Below, piece after piece: positions 35,037-43,217 of a DNA stretch of 64,000 bases. Numbering within the stretch: position 1 is the first letter of the stretch; each line of letters begins with the position of its first letter. Both the position numbers and the translations under genes were made by a program. This stretch comes from Cryptosporangium arvum DSM 44712 (lineage in GTDB: Bacteria > Actinomycetota > Actinomycetes > Mycobacteriales > Cryptosporangiaceae). The notes beneath the pieces were generated by a model, which was not told the DNA's origin, ran no database searches, and saw only the letters and a program-made list of their open reading frames with translations. The DNA lies in NCBI RefSeq assembly GCF_000585375.1, contig NZ_KK073874.1:1922001-1986000 (forward strand), read 5' to 3'.

Positions 35037-35867
35037 GTGGGCAACCTCCTCGCGGTCAGCGATCTGCACGTCGGGTACAAGGAAAATCGCGACGTGGTGC
35101 GGTCGCTCCGGCCGCTCGCGGAGGACGACTGGCTGATCGTGGCGGGTGACGTCGCGGAGCGGCTCGAGCACGTCGCCTGGACCCTGAAGGTGCTGACGCT
35201 CTCGTTCGCGAAAGTGATCTGGGTGCCGGGCAACCACGAGCTCTGGACGTCGCCGAAGGACCCGGGCTCCCCGCGCGGTGCCCTGAAGTACGACATGCTC
35301 GTCGAAGCGTGCCGCGCGCTGGGGGTGACCACCCCGGAAGACCCGTACCCGACGTTCGACGGCGGCGCCGAGCCGGTGACGATCGCCCCGTTGTTCACGT
35401 TCTACGACTACTCGTTCCGCCCGGAGGGTCAGACGCAGGAGCAGGCCCTCGCGCAGGCCTACGACGTCGGCGTCGTCTGCACCGACGAGGCGGTCCTGCA
35501 CCCCGACCCGTACGGGACCCGGGGTGACTGGTGCCGGGCGCGGGTCGAGTCGACGGCCGCCCGGCTCGACGCCGAGCTGCCGCCCGACCAGCGGACCGTG
35601 CTGATCTCGCACTGGCCACTGCACCCGGCGCCGACCAAGCGCCTGCGCTACCCGGAGTTCGCCCAGTGGTGCGGGACGACGCTGACCTCGGACTGGCACC
35701 TGCGGTACCGGGCGGCGGTCGCGGTCTACGGCCACCTGCACATTCCGCTGAGCGACGTCGTCGACGGCGTTCCGTTCGAGGAGGTGTCCCTCGGCTACCC
35801 GCGCGAGTGGCGTCCCCGCTCGCGCCCCCACGGCCTGCCGAGGGTCGTCCTCCCCGCCGCCGGCTAG
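35037..35867 (+). CDS. Calcineurin-like metallophosphoesterase
   Basis: 276 residues. The dinuclear metal motifs are all present: VSDLHVGY, VAGDVAE, VPGNHELW, LISHWPLHP and VYGHLHIPLSD. The GTG at 35037 lies 5 bases after rhaB, with GAAGAGG just upstream inside the rhaB end. The substrate is unknown; no known step of rhamnose breakdown needs it, so its position may be only positional. The 3' end overlaps the convergent GH31 gene by four bases. Confidence 0.9.
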   Translation: MGNLLAVSDLHVGYKENRDVVRSLRPLAEDDWLIVAGDVAERLEHVAWTLKVLTLSFAKVIWVPGNHELWTSPKDPGSPRGALKYDMLVEACRALGVTTPEDPYPTFDGGAEPVTIAPLFTFYDYSFRPEGQTQEQALAQAYDVGVVCTDEAVLHPDPYGTRGDWCRARVESTAARLDAELPPDQRTVLISHWPLHPAPTKRLRYPEFAQWCGTTLTSDWHLRYRAAVAVYGHLHIPLSDVVDGVPFEEVSLGYPREWRPRSRPHGLPRVVLPAAG

Positions 35868-37831
35868 CCCGCCACCGGTACGTCGGCGCCGTCGCGCAGG
35901 TAGACCGGGATCTGCTCGAGCGGGGCGTCGGCCTCGATCGTCGTGCCGCCCTCGAACACCTCACCCGAGAACGCGTGGGTCCACCGGGCGCCGGCCGGCA
36001 GGTACACCGGCCGGGAGCGGGCGCCCGCCTCCAGCACCGGCGCGACGAGCACGTCCGGGCCGAACATCAGCTGGTCGTCGACCTCCCACGCCCGGGCGTC
36101 GTCGGGGAAGTCGACGAAGAGCGGACGCATTGCCGGAAGCCCCTCGGACGAGGCCCGATCCAGCTGGGCGTGCAGGTACGGGCGCAGCCGCTCCCGCATG
36201 AACATCACGTCCTTGATGATCGGGAAAGCGGTGTCCCCGAACTCCCACACCTCGTTCGGGCCGCCGGTCATGTCCCAGCCGGTCGACATCCGGGGTTCGC
36301 GGTTGCCGTGCAGCCGGAACAGCGGGCAGAACGCGCCGTACTGGAACCAGCGGACCATGAGCTCCCGGTACGCCTCGTCGGACGCGTCACCGCCGTGGAA
36401 ACCGCCGATGTCGGTGGTCCACCACGGGATTCCGGCGATCGCGATCGACAGCCCGGCACGCACCTGGCGGCGCAGCGCGTCCCAGGTCGCGGGGATGTCA
36501 CCCGACCACACCGCGGCGGCGTACTTCTGCGAGCCGGCCCAGGCCGAGCGGCAGAGCAGCACGGTCTCCGGGTCGTCGGTCGCGGCCATCCCGTCGTAGA
36601 ACATCCGCGCGGTGTCCCGCGGATACACGTTCACCACCTCCGCGCCCGGGCCCGCGTGCAGCGAGAGGTTCGCCGGATGGCCCGGGTTCAGCTCCGGCTC
36701 GCACGCGTCCAGCCACCACACGCGGACGCCGAGGTCGAAGTAGTTCTTCTTCGCCACCGACCACAGGAACTCGCGGGTCGCCGGGTTCGTCGGGTCGTGG
36801 AACGTGATCGGCATCGGCACCGGCATGCCCTTGTCCCGGATCGTGGCGTGGAACTCCGCGCCCTGATCGGTGCCGATGAGCATTCCCTCGTCGCGCAGCT
36901 TCGGATAGTTCTCCGACAGCGGCGAGATCGTCGGCCAGATCGACACCATCAGCCGGACCCCGAGCTCGTCGAGTTCGGACATCATCGCCGCCGGGTCCGG
37001 GTACTCCTCCGGGTCGAACTTGTAGTCGCCCATCGCCGTCCAGTGGAAGAAGTCGCTGACGATCACCTCCAGCGGCAGCCCCCGGCGCTTGTGTTCGCGC
37101 GCGACCTCGAGGAGCTCTTCCTGGTTGCGGTAGCGCAGCTTGCACTGCCAGAACCCCGACGCCCACGACGGCAGCTTCGGCGCGTGGCCGGTGGCGTCGG
37201 CGTACCGGGACAGGATCGAGGCCGGGGAACCCACCGTGATCCAGTAGTCGATGGCCCGCGCCTGGGTCGCCGTCCACCGGGTCACGTTGTCGGCGAACTC
37301 CACCCGCCCGACCGCCGGGTTGTTCCAGAGGAAACCGTAGCCGCGGTTGCTCAGCACGAACGGGATCGACACCTCGGCGTTGCGCTGCACCAGGTCGAGC
37401 GCGAGTCCCTTGTGGTCGAGCCGGCCGTGGGTGCGCTGCCCCATCCCGTAGAGCCGCTCGCCGGGGTAGGCCTTGAACTGCTGGTGCAGCTCGCCGGCGC
37501 CCGACCGGTTGCCGTAGTGCACCCGCGCGCCCGGCCACCAGAAGTGTTCGCGCTCCTCGGCGAGCAGTTCCTCGCCGGTCGAGGTCCGCACGAAACGCAC
37601 GAGCGGGAACGGGTACCCGTCGTCCTCCGGCAGCTCGACGAGGACGGTCAGCTCGCCGTTGACCAGCTTCCCGTCCTCGACGGTGACCGGGCCGGATTCC
37701 GGGCGGTCCTGCAGCGCCCCGACGTCGGACGCCGGGATCTGCTCGCGCGCGGACCGGACCCGCACGCTGTCGGTTCCCCATGGCTCGATCCGGAGTACTT
37801 CGTGTTGAAAGCGGACTTCCAAGGCGTCCAT
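35864..37831 (-). CDS. GH31 alpha-glycosidase (alpha-xylosidase/alpha-glucosidase)
   Basis: 655 residues, cytoplasmic (no signal peptide). The GH31 barrel shows YGMGQRTHGRLDHKG, the nucleophile region VRVWWLDACEPELN, the acid/base region AAVWSGDIPATWD and IPWWTTDIGGFHGG. A beta-sandwich N-terminal domain and C-terminal strands flank it. The nucleophile motif WLDACEPE differs from the WxDMNE of typical alpha-glucosidases and recalls alpha-xylosidase-like subgroups; the exact substrate is uncertain. It is the last gene of an ABC importer operon, so it probably hydrolyses the imported disaccharide or alpha-glycoside. The start at 37831 is 10 bases after the permease stop. Confidence 0.92.
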   Translation of the reverse strand: MDALEVRFQHEVLRIEPWGTDSVRVRSAREQIPASDVGALQDRPESGPVTVEDGKLVNGELTVLVELPEDDGYPFPLVRFVRTSTGEELLAEEREHFWWPGARVHYGNRSGAGELHQQFKAYPGERLYGMGQRTHGRLDHKGLALDLVQRNAEVSIPFVLSNRGYGFLWNNPAVGRVEFADNVTRWTATQARAIDYWITVGSPASILSRYADATGHAPKLPSWASGFWQCKLRYRNQEELLEVAREHKRRGLPLEVIVSDFFHWTAMGDYKFDPEEYPDPAAMMSELDELGVRLMVSIWPTISPLSENYPKLRDEGMLIGTDQGAEFHATIRDKGMPVPMPITFHDPTNPATREFLWSVAKKNYFDLGVRVWWLDACEPELNPGHPANLSLHAGPGAEVVNVYPRDTARMFYDGMAATDDPETVLLCRSAWAGSQKYAAAVWSGDIPATWDALRRQVRAGLSIAIAGIPWWTTDIGGFHGGDASDEAYRELMVRWFQYGAFCPLFRLHGNREPRMSTGWDMTGGPNEVWEFGDTAFPIIKDVMFMRERLRPYLHAQLDRASSEGLPAMRPLFVDFPDDARAWEVDDQLMFGPDVLVAPVLEAGARSRPVYLPAGARWTHAFSGEVFEGGTTIEADAPLEQIPVYLRDGADVPVAG

Positions 37832-37841
37832 GGCTTATCTC

Positions 37842-38642
37842 CTACTTGAGCGAGCCGGCGGTGGTACCGGCGGCGACGTACCGCTGCGCGACCACGAGCA
37901 GCACGACCGCGGGGATCGACGCGAGGACCGCGGTGGCCATCACCGAACTCCAGTCCTTCACGAAACTTCCGACGTACGTGTACAGACCGAGCGTCACCGG
38001 CCGGACGTCCTCGGTCGTGGTGAGCGTGAGGGCGAACAGGAAGTCGCCCCAGGTGAACAGGAACGTGAAGAGCGCACCGGTGACCAGCGCGTTGCGGCTC
38101 ATCGGCAGCACGATCGACCGGAACGTCCGCACCGGACCGGCGCCGTCGACCCACGCGGCCTCGATCACCTCGCGCGGCAGCGCGCCCATGAACGCGCGCA
38201 GGATGAGCATCGCGAACGGGATACCGGCGGTGGAGTCCGCGAGGATCAGGCCGAGGTACGAGTTCAGCAGGCCCAGGTCGTTGTACGCGGTGTAGAGCGC
38301 GTTGGCGACGACGATGCCCGGCACCATCTGGCTGAGCAGCACACCGAGCAGCACGACCCCGGCCCCGCGGACGCGGAAGTGGGCCAGCGCGTAGGCCGCC
38401 GGTGTCGCGATCAGCAGGCTGAGCACGACGCTGCCCACCGAGATGATCAGGCTGGTCATCAAGTGACCGCCCTGGTCACGGAACGCTTTGGTGTAGCCGG
38501 AGAAGTCGAGCTCCACCGGCACCCACGGTGTGAACGCCGCCCCGCTCGACGGCTGCAGCGAGACGTTGACCATCCAGTAGATCGGGAACAGCACCACGGC
38601 CAGGATGAGCACCCCGCCGGCCGTCCAGCCCCAGCCCTTCAT
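37842..38642 (-). CDS. Sugar ABC permease, MalG-like
   Basis: 266 residues with six membrane segments of the MalG/CUT1 type. The cytoplasmic coupling loop EAAWVDGAGPVRTFRSIVLPM contains the EAA motif (E-A-A-x3-G) that docks the ATPase. ATG 38642 overlaps the stop of the preceding permease (ATGA); the open frame above it lies antisense-free inside that gene and is not used. No ATP-binding subunit is encoded in the operon, so a shared MsiK-like ATPase elsewhere is likely. Confidence 0.92.
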   Translation of the reverse strand: MKGWGWTAGGVLILAVVLFPIYWMVNVSLQPSSGAAFTPWVPVELDFSGYTKAFRDQGGHLMTSLIISVGSVVLSLLIATPAAYALAHFRVRGAGVVLLGVLLSQMVPGIVVANALYTAYNDLGLLNSYLGLILADSTAGIPFAMLILRAFMGALPREVIEAAWVDGAGPVRTFRSIVLPMSRNALVTGALFTFLFTWGDFLFALTLTTTEDVRPVTLGLYTYVGSFVKDWSSVMATAVLASIPAVVLLVVAQRYVAAGTTAGSLK

Positions 38643-39508
38643 GCTTCCCTCCGGGCCGAGCGCAGGTAGACGAACGCGAACACCAGCGAGATCACGATCA
38701 GGATGTTGCCCAGCGCCGCTCCCTGGCCGAAGTCGAACTCGACGAACGACAGCTGGTAGGACTGCGTGGCAAGCGTCTGGGTGGCGTTCGCCGGGCCACC
38801 CCGGGTGAGGCCGAGGATCAGGTCGAGCACCTTGATCGTGTAGACCAGCCCGAGCACCAGGACGACGTTCACCACCGGTCTCAGCAGCGGCCAGGTGACG
38901 TACCGGAACGCCCGCCAGCCGGTGGCCCCGTCGAGCGCCGCCGCCTCGTAGAGATCGGGCGGGATGTCCTGCAGCCCGCCGTACAGGATCGTCGTGTTGA
39001 ACGGGATCCCGATCCAGATGTTGACGATGATGCACGCGATCAGCGCGAGCGACGTGCTCGTCAACCAGCCCGGGCTACCGGGGATCACCCGGTTCAGCGC
39101 CCCGTTGTCCTGATCGAGGATCCAGCGCCAGATGGCGCTCGCCACGATCAGCGGGATCAGCCAGGGCAGCAGGATCAGTGACCGCAGCAGCCCCGACAGC
39201 GGGAACCGCCGCCGGAAGTACAGCGCGATCCCCAGGCCGAGCACGAACTGCCCGGCGATCGAGGCCACCGTGAACACGGCGGTGTTGAGCAGCGCCTTGC
39301 CGAAGACCGACGAGCCGATCACCGCGCTGTAGTTCGCGAACCCCACCCACGGTGCCTCGCCGGTGTAGAACGTCGAGGTCGTGTACTCCTGGAAGCCCAT
39401 CGTGAGGTTCTTGACGATCGGGTACCCGAAGAACAGCACGAGGTAGGCCACCGCCGGCACCAGGAACAGGATTTCCAGTGCCCGGTGCCGGCGACGTGAA
39501 TCAACCAT
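38639..39508 (-). CDS. Sugar ABC permease, MalF-like
   Basis: 289 residues with six membrane segments. The EAA loop reads YEAAALDGATGWRAFRYVTW. The opening LFLVPAVAYLVLFFGYPIVK is typical of CUT1 permeases. The ATG at 39508 overlaps the binding-protein gene by 8 bases. It forms the channel with the MalG-like partner encoded immediately downstream. Confidence 0.92.
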   Translation of the reverse strand: MVDSRRRHRALEILFLVPAVAYLVLFFGYPIVKNLTMGFQEYTTSTFYTGEAPWVGFANYSAVIGSSVFGKALLNTAVFTVASIAGQFVLGLGIALYFRRRFPLSGLLRSLILLPWLIPLIVASAIWRWILDQDNGALNRVIPGSPGWLTSTSLALIACIIVNIWIGIPFNTTILYGGLQDIPPDLYEAAALDGATGWRAFRYVTWPLLRPVVNVVLVLGLVYTIKVLDLILGLTRGGPANATQTLATQSYQLSFVEFDFGQGAALGNILIVISLVFAFVYLRSARREA

Positions 39509-40724
39509 TCTGTGCGTCCTGCAGCGCCTTCTGCGGTGTCGCGCCGCCGGTCAGCGCGGCCTGGACGGCGGTGTAGATCTTCGTCGCGGCCTTCGGCCAG
39601 TCCGCGCCGAGCTCACCGGTGCGGGCGCGGGCGTCCTTCACCAGCGTGCTGAACGCCTTCATGCTCGGCACCTCGGTGACGAACTTGTCCTGCAGCGACG
39701 TCTTCGTCGGGACCGTCTGCCGCTCCTTGGCCAGCAGCAGCTGGTTCTCGTCGCTGTTGAGGCACTCGACGATCTTCGCGGCGTTCTTCTGCTTGTCCTT
39801 GTTGCCGGTGTTCGGGATCGTCCAGGTCTCGCCGCCGAGCGGGGCGACCGCGGTGCCACCGGCCTTCGGCGCCGGGATCGGCACCACGTCGTAGTGCAGC
39901 TTCGTGTCCTCGTTGAGCACCGGGAACTGCCAGGGGCCGTTGACCATCATCGCGGCGTTCCCGGCCTTGAACTGGTCGTTGACGTCGGCCTGGGTCCAGT
40001 TCAGCACCGACTTGGAGGCGGACCCGTCCTTGACCAGGTCGACCCAGAGCTGCAGGGCCGCCGCGGTCTCGGGCGTGGCGATGTTCTTCTCGTCCCCGCC
40101 GTTCGACCACATGAACGGCAGGAACTGCCAGGTGCCCTCGTAGTTGGCGGGCGCGGAGAACCCGATGCCGTACTGCTTGCCCTTGGTGAGCTTCTTGGCC
40201 GCGGCACGCAGCTCTTCCCAGGTCGTCGGCGGCTGCACGCCGGCCGCGGCCAGGATGTCCTTGTTGTAGAACAGCCCGATCGTGTTCGTGACCGGCTGCA
40301 GGCCGTAGAGCTTGTCCTTGTAGGTCGAGGCCGCGACGACGCCCGGCACGTAGCCGTCGGCCTTCAGGTCGTAGTCGCTGAGCGGGGAGAGCGCACCGGT
40401 CGCCGCGATCTGCTGCAGGTCGGGGTTGTCGAGCATCAGGACGTCCGGCAGCGTCCGGGAGGAGCTCTGCTGCAGCACCTTCTGGATGAGCGTGTCGCCG
40501 GGCACGGCCTCGCGCTGGATCGTCACCTTGTTCTCGGCGGCGCAGGCGTTCAGCACCTTGGTGTAAACGGCTTTGTCGGGTTCGTTGTTGTAGTAGTCGA
40601 GGACGCGTAACTTCGTCGGGTCTCCGCCCGAGTCGCTCCCTCCGCCGCCGCACCCGGCGAGTGCGAGCGGGAGCGCCAGAGCCAGTGCGGCTGCGGCGCG
40701 AACCATCGATCGACGCTGATCCAT
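39501..40724 (-). CDS. Sugar-binding lipoprotein of CUT1 ABC importer
   Basis: 407 residues. The signal peptide ends in the lipobox LALAGCGGGG. The mature part is a type-1 extracellular solute-binding protein: LRVLDYYNNEPDKAVYTKVL, GLQPVTNTIGLFYNKDILAA, FKAGNAAMMVNGPWQF and PLGGETWTIPNTG. It captures the sugar substrate outside the cell. ATG 40724 has GGAAGGACC upstream. A 14-bp perfect palindrome lies 34 bases before the start, matching the site before the LacI gene. A longer frame continuing upstream is read antisense to nothing and across the regulator gene, and is rejected. Confidence 0.93.
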   Translation of the reverse strand: MDQRRSMVRAAAALALALPLALAGCGGGGSDSGGDPTKLRVLDYYNNEPDKAVYTKVLNACAAENKVTIQREAVPGDTLIQKVLQQSSSRTLPDVLMLDNPDLQQIAATGALSPLSDYDLKADGYVPGVVAASTYKDKLYGLQPVTNTIGLFYNKDILAAAGVQPPTTWEELRAAAKKLTKGKQYGIGFSAPANYEGTWQFLPFMWSNGGDEKNIATPETAAALQLWVDLVKDGSASKSVLNWTQADVNDQFKAGNAAMMVNGPWQFPVLNEDTKLHYDVVPIPAPKAGGTAVAPLGGETWTIPNTGNKDKQKNAAKIVECLNSDENQLLLAKERQTVPTKTSLQDKFVTEVPSMKAFSTLVKDARARTGELGADWPKAATKIYTAVQAALTGGATPQKALQDAQNG

Positions 40725-40757
40725 GAGCTGGGGTCCTTCCGAGATGGGGGTTGATCG

Positions 40758-40771
40758 TCGATACGTATCGA
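40758..40771. promoter_or_regulatory. LacI-type operator before the binding-protein gene
   Basis: TCGATACGTATCGA is a perfect 14-bp palindrome with a central CG, lying in the 83-base space between the LacI stop and the binding-protein start. The same sequence with one change precedes the LacI gene. Confidence 0.75.
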
Positions 40772-40807
40772 TGAACGGCACGTGGAGTGCCCCGACCGGG
40801 GGAAGAG

Positions 40808-41824
40808 CTACGGGCCGGGCAGTACCGTCTGTCGTCGGGTGAGTTGCGGGGTGATCAAGTCGATCAGGGGCGGTGCGGTCCGGTCCTCGAGCAGGCGGAA
40901 CAGTGTCTGCATCGCCCGCCGGGAGACGTCCCGCGGTTCCAGCGAGACGTTCGTGACCGGCGGCTCGCCCTCGGCGGCCGCGGCGTCGGTGAGCAGGCCG
41001 ATCACCGACAGGTCCCGTCCGGGCACCAGACCGCGGGCGTTGAGCGCGTGCAGCAGCGGCTGAACGGTGTTCGACGCCGGCACGACGACGCCCAGCCGCC
41101 GGGCGTCGATCGCGGCCAGCCGTGCCGCGGCGTCCCCCGCGGCTTCCCGGCCCCATTCGACCGGCGCGATGATCTCCAGCGGCAGGCCGTGGCCCGCGGC
41201 CGCCGACCGGGCGGCGTCGGCGAAGCGCCGGACGTAGTTGAGGTCGCGGAGCACGATGTCGGCCGGGTGACCGATCAGCGCCAGCCGATCGTGGCCGGTC
41301 GCGGCGAGCTCGCCGACCGCGAGCCGGGCGGCTTCGGCGAAGTCGAGATCGACGCAGTGCATGCCGTGCGGGTCGGCCGGGACGCCGATCAGGATCACCG
41401 GCGTGCGGACGTTCGCCGCCACCGCGAGCCGGTCGTCGACGGTCTGCAGGTCCATCAGGATGATCGCGTCGCACAGCGACCGGCCGGCCAGCCGCCGGAT
41501 GCCGGCCGAGCCCTCGTCCGCGGTCACGAGCAGCACGTCGTGGTCGCGGGCGCGGGCGGCACCCGCGATCGTCTCGATGAACGGCAGCAGGCCGGTGGTG
41601 TCGACGCCCACCCCGAACGGCACCACCAGCCCGACGACCTTCGTCCGCTGGCTGGCGAGGGCGCGGGCACCGGCGTTCGGCTCGTAGGTGAGGCGGTCGA
41701 TCGCGTCGAGTACGCGGCGCCGGGTCTCCTCGGAGATCGGGCGCTTGCCGCTCATCACGTAGGAGACCGTGCTCTGCGAGACACCGGCGAGGCGGGCGAC
41801 GTCCTTGCTCGTGAACGTGGCCAC
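40808..41824 (-). CDS. LacI-family regulator of the GH31/ABC operon
   Basis: 338 residues. The helix-turn-helix reads FTSKDVARLAGVSQSTVSYV and MSGKRPISEETRRRVL, followed by a sugar-binding domain (VVGLVVPFGVGVD; VILIGVPADP; GVVVPASNTVQPLL; SVIGLLTDAA). GTG 41824 is the start, with GGGAGGG just upstream. It heads the leftward sugar operon and presumably represses both it and itself through the ATCGATACGTATCGAT-type sites. It shares the same fold with the rhamnose regulator, but its predicted operator differs completely. Confidence 0.92.
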   Translation of the reverse strand: MATFTSKDVARLAGVSQSTVSYVMSGKRPISEETRRRVLDAIDRLTYEPNAGARALASQRTKVVGLVVPFGVGVDTTGLLPFIETIAGAARARDHDVLLVTADEGSAGIRRLAGRSLCDAIILMDLQTVDDRLAVAANVRTPVILIGVPADPHGMHCVDLDFAEAARLAVGELAATGHDRLALIGHPADIVLRDLNYVRRFADAARSAAAGHGLPLEIIAPVEWGREAAGDAAARLAAIDARRLGVVVPASNTVQPLLHALNARGLVPGRDLSVIGLLTDAAAAEGEPPVTNVSLEPRDVSRRAMQTLFRLLEDRTAPPLIDLITPQLTRRQTVLPGP

Positions 41825-41841
41825 CGCGCCCTCCCACCTGT

Positions 41842-41857
41842 ATCGATGCGTATCGAT
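41842..41857. promoter_or_regulatory. LacI-type operator before the regulator gene
   Basis: ATCGATGCGTATCGAT is a 16-bp palindrome with one mismatch per half, 18 bases upstream of the GTG start. It matches the site at 40758-40771, supporting autoregulation. Confidence 0.72.
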
Positions 41858-41904
41858 GGCGGCGAGGTTAAGCGCTCCCGCGGCGTCCGCGCAAGGGTCG
41901 AGTT

Positions 41905-42183
41905 TCAGGACCGCTCGTCCGGGCGCCCGACGATACGGACGACGCGGACGATCGGACCGACCTCCAAGGTGGCCACGTTGCCCCACTCGACGACCAGATC
42001 ACCGTCGGCGGTGGAGTACTGGAGACGCCCGCCGCGGTGGAGATCCTGACCGAACCGGCGCAGCGCGTCCTGGGGCGAACGCGCCACCACTCGAACAATT
42101 CGGGCAGTACCGTCAATCGCGACCCGTACCCAGAATTCACGCGCCGGTTCCGGACTGTTTTCTGACGGGCGTTCGCGCTGCAT
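41905..42183 (-). CDS. Small protein of unknown function under a LexA box
   Basis: 92 residues. After a charged N-terminus the rest alternates hydrophobic and polar residues (FWVRVAIDGTARIVRVVA; GDLVVEWGNVATLEVG), suggesting a small beta-rich fold with one helix, SPQDALRRFGQDLHRG. No signal peptide, membrane segment or known domain is seen. ATG 42183 lies only 13 bases downstream of a perfect actinobacterial SOS box, and the leader is too short for a strong ribosome site. I infer induction by DNA damage. It is separated from the LacI gene by 80 bases. Confidence 0.65.
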   Translation of the reverse strand: MQRERPSENSPEPAREFWVRVAIDGTARIVRVVARSPQDALRRFGQDLHRGGRLQYSTADGDLVVEWGNVATLEVGPIVRVVRIVGRPDERS

Positions 42184-42195
42184 AGGGGCACAGTA

Positions 42196-42211
42196 TCGAA
42201 CTCTCGTTCGA
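42196..42211. promoter_or_regulatory. Perfect LexA (SOS) box
   Basis: TCGAAC-TCTC-GTTCGA matches exactly the TCGAACnnnnGTTCGA consensus known for LexA in mycobacteria and relatives. On the minus strand it is followed by GATACT, a possible -10, and the ATG of the 92-residue protein at 42183, so LexA bound here would cover that promoter. Confidence 0.8.
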
Positions 42212-42462
42212 AAGTTCGTGCGGGTGGTACCGGCGCGCCCGCCGGGATGATCGAGGTGTCTGAGTAGGTCGGGACACCGAGTAATCAGACGGGGTCGCGA
42301 GCCGATTCACTCACGTTCCTTCGGGAGGTGATCCCTACTTACTTGGCGTCAGCCCGTGCTTTTCTGACAACTACTCTTCAGAATTGAATATGCACCCTCA
42401 GCGACGAGGGTCGGGGCGTGGAAGTTCTACTGGTCCGTGGCGACGGGATCGGAGACAAAGTC
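42212..42462 (+). other. Intergenic leader region with hairpins and extended Shine-Dalgarno match
   Basis: This 250-base stretch precedes the membrane protein at 42463. It contains a 6-bp hairpin GGTGTC/GACACC (42255-42278), the sequence GGGAGGTGATCC (42323-42334), which matches the complement of the 16S rRNA 3' end unusually well, and a CCCTC/GAGGG hairpin (42395-42410). A 19-codon frame starts at GTG 42328 but overlaps the Shine-Dalgarno match itself, so I do not call it. The 16-base run CGTTCCTTCGGGAGGT (42314-42329) recurs exactly at 44181-44196 before the DUF3145 gene. Confidence 0.4.
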
Positions 42463-43185
42463 ATGGGTCGTTACGTCAAGAAGCGCGGGGACGACGCGGA
42501 GACGCAGTACTGGTACCCGGGCGAGAAGGTCGACTGGATGCAGGGCGCGATCGCCATCGGCGGCGGCGTGATCGCGGGGGTGGCGATCCGGCTCGTCACC
42601 GACAGCACCATGTGGGGTGCCGCGGTCGGGTTCTCGGTGACCGCCGGGCTCGCCGGCATGTACCTCGGCCGACGCGACGCCCGGGCGCTCGCCGTGACCG
42701 ACACGACCCGATTGTCGGGCTTGGTGCTGATCGGGATGGCGTTCCTCCGTGCCCTGGCCAAGGGGTCGGGTGCGGCGCTGGCCGCGATCGTCATCTCCAG
42801 GGCGGCGACGCCGGGGATCTGGACCGAGTGGCTCCTGCCGCTGGTGCCGGCGGTGATCGGCGCGGTGGCCCACCACCTCGGCATGTTCTACGAGAACCTG
42901 GAGAAGGCGTCGCAGGTCCAGGTCAAGGCGTCGGAGTCGGAGCTGGCGAAGTTCGCGGCCGAGATGCGCAAGGCCAAGGAGACCCAGGCCGCCGCTCCGC
43001 CGGTCGAGACCCCGACCGAGGCGCTGCCGCCGGTTCCCGAGCGTCAGGACATCCCGGCCGCGTCCCTGCCCGGCGAGGTCGACGACAAGCCGCGGTGGCC
43101 GCAGCGGGCCGGCACGGAGAGCACCGGGTTCCACTCGGAGAGCGGCGCGGTGTTTTCCCGGCGTCGGCCCGCCGACGCACGCTAG
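42463..43185 (+). CDS. Membrane protein of unknown function
   Basis: 240 residues. Four hydrophobic segments between about residues 25 and 140 (AIAIGGGVIAGVAIRLV; AAVGFSVTAGLAGMYLG; LIGMAFLRALAKGSG; LLPLVPAVIGAVAHHLGMFY) are followed by a helical charged part (KASESELAKFAAEMRKAKET) and a Pro-rich cytoplasmic tail. ATG 42463 has GGAGAC upstream and is preferred to the GTG at 42418. No family recognised. A potassium-channel gene follows 32 bases later on the same strand. Confidence 0.75.
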   Translation: MGRYVKKRGDDAETQYWYPGEKVDWMQGAIAIGGGVIAGVAIRLVTDSTMWGAAVGFSVTAGLAGMYLGRRDARALAVTDTTRLSGLVLIGMAFLRALAKGSGAALAAIVISRAATPGIWTEWLLPLVPAVIGAVAHHLGMFYENLEKASQVQVKASESELAKFAAEMRKAKETQAAAPPVETPTEALPPVPERQDIPAASLPGEVDDKPRWPQRAGTESTGFHSESGAVFSRRRPADAR

Positions 43186-43217
43186 TTTTTGCTCGAAAGT
43201 TTTTGCACACTCGGTGA

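Noticed and set aside
42328-42387. A 19-codon frame starting inside a Shine-Dalgarno-like sequence
   Set aside because: The start overlaps its own ribosome site, so initiation there is unlikely. It is only mentioned as a possible leader peptide.
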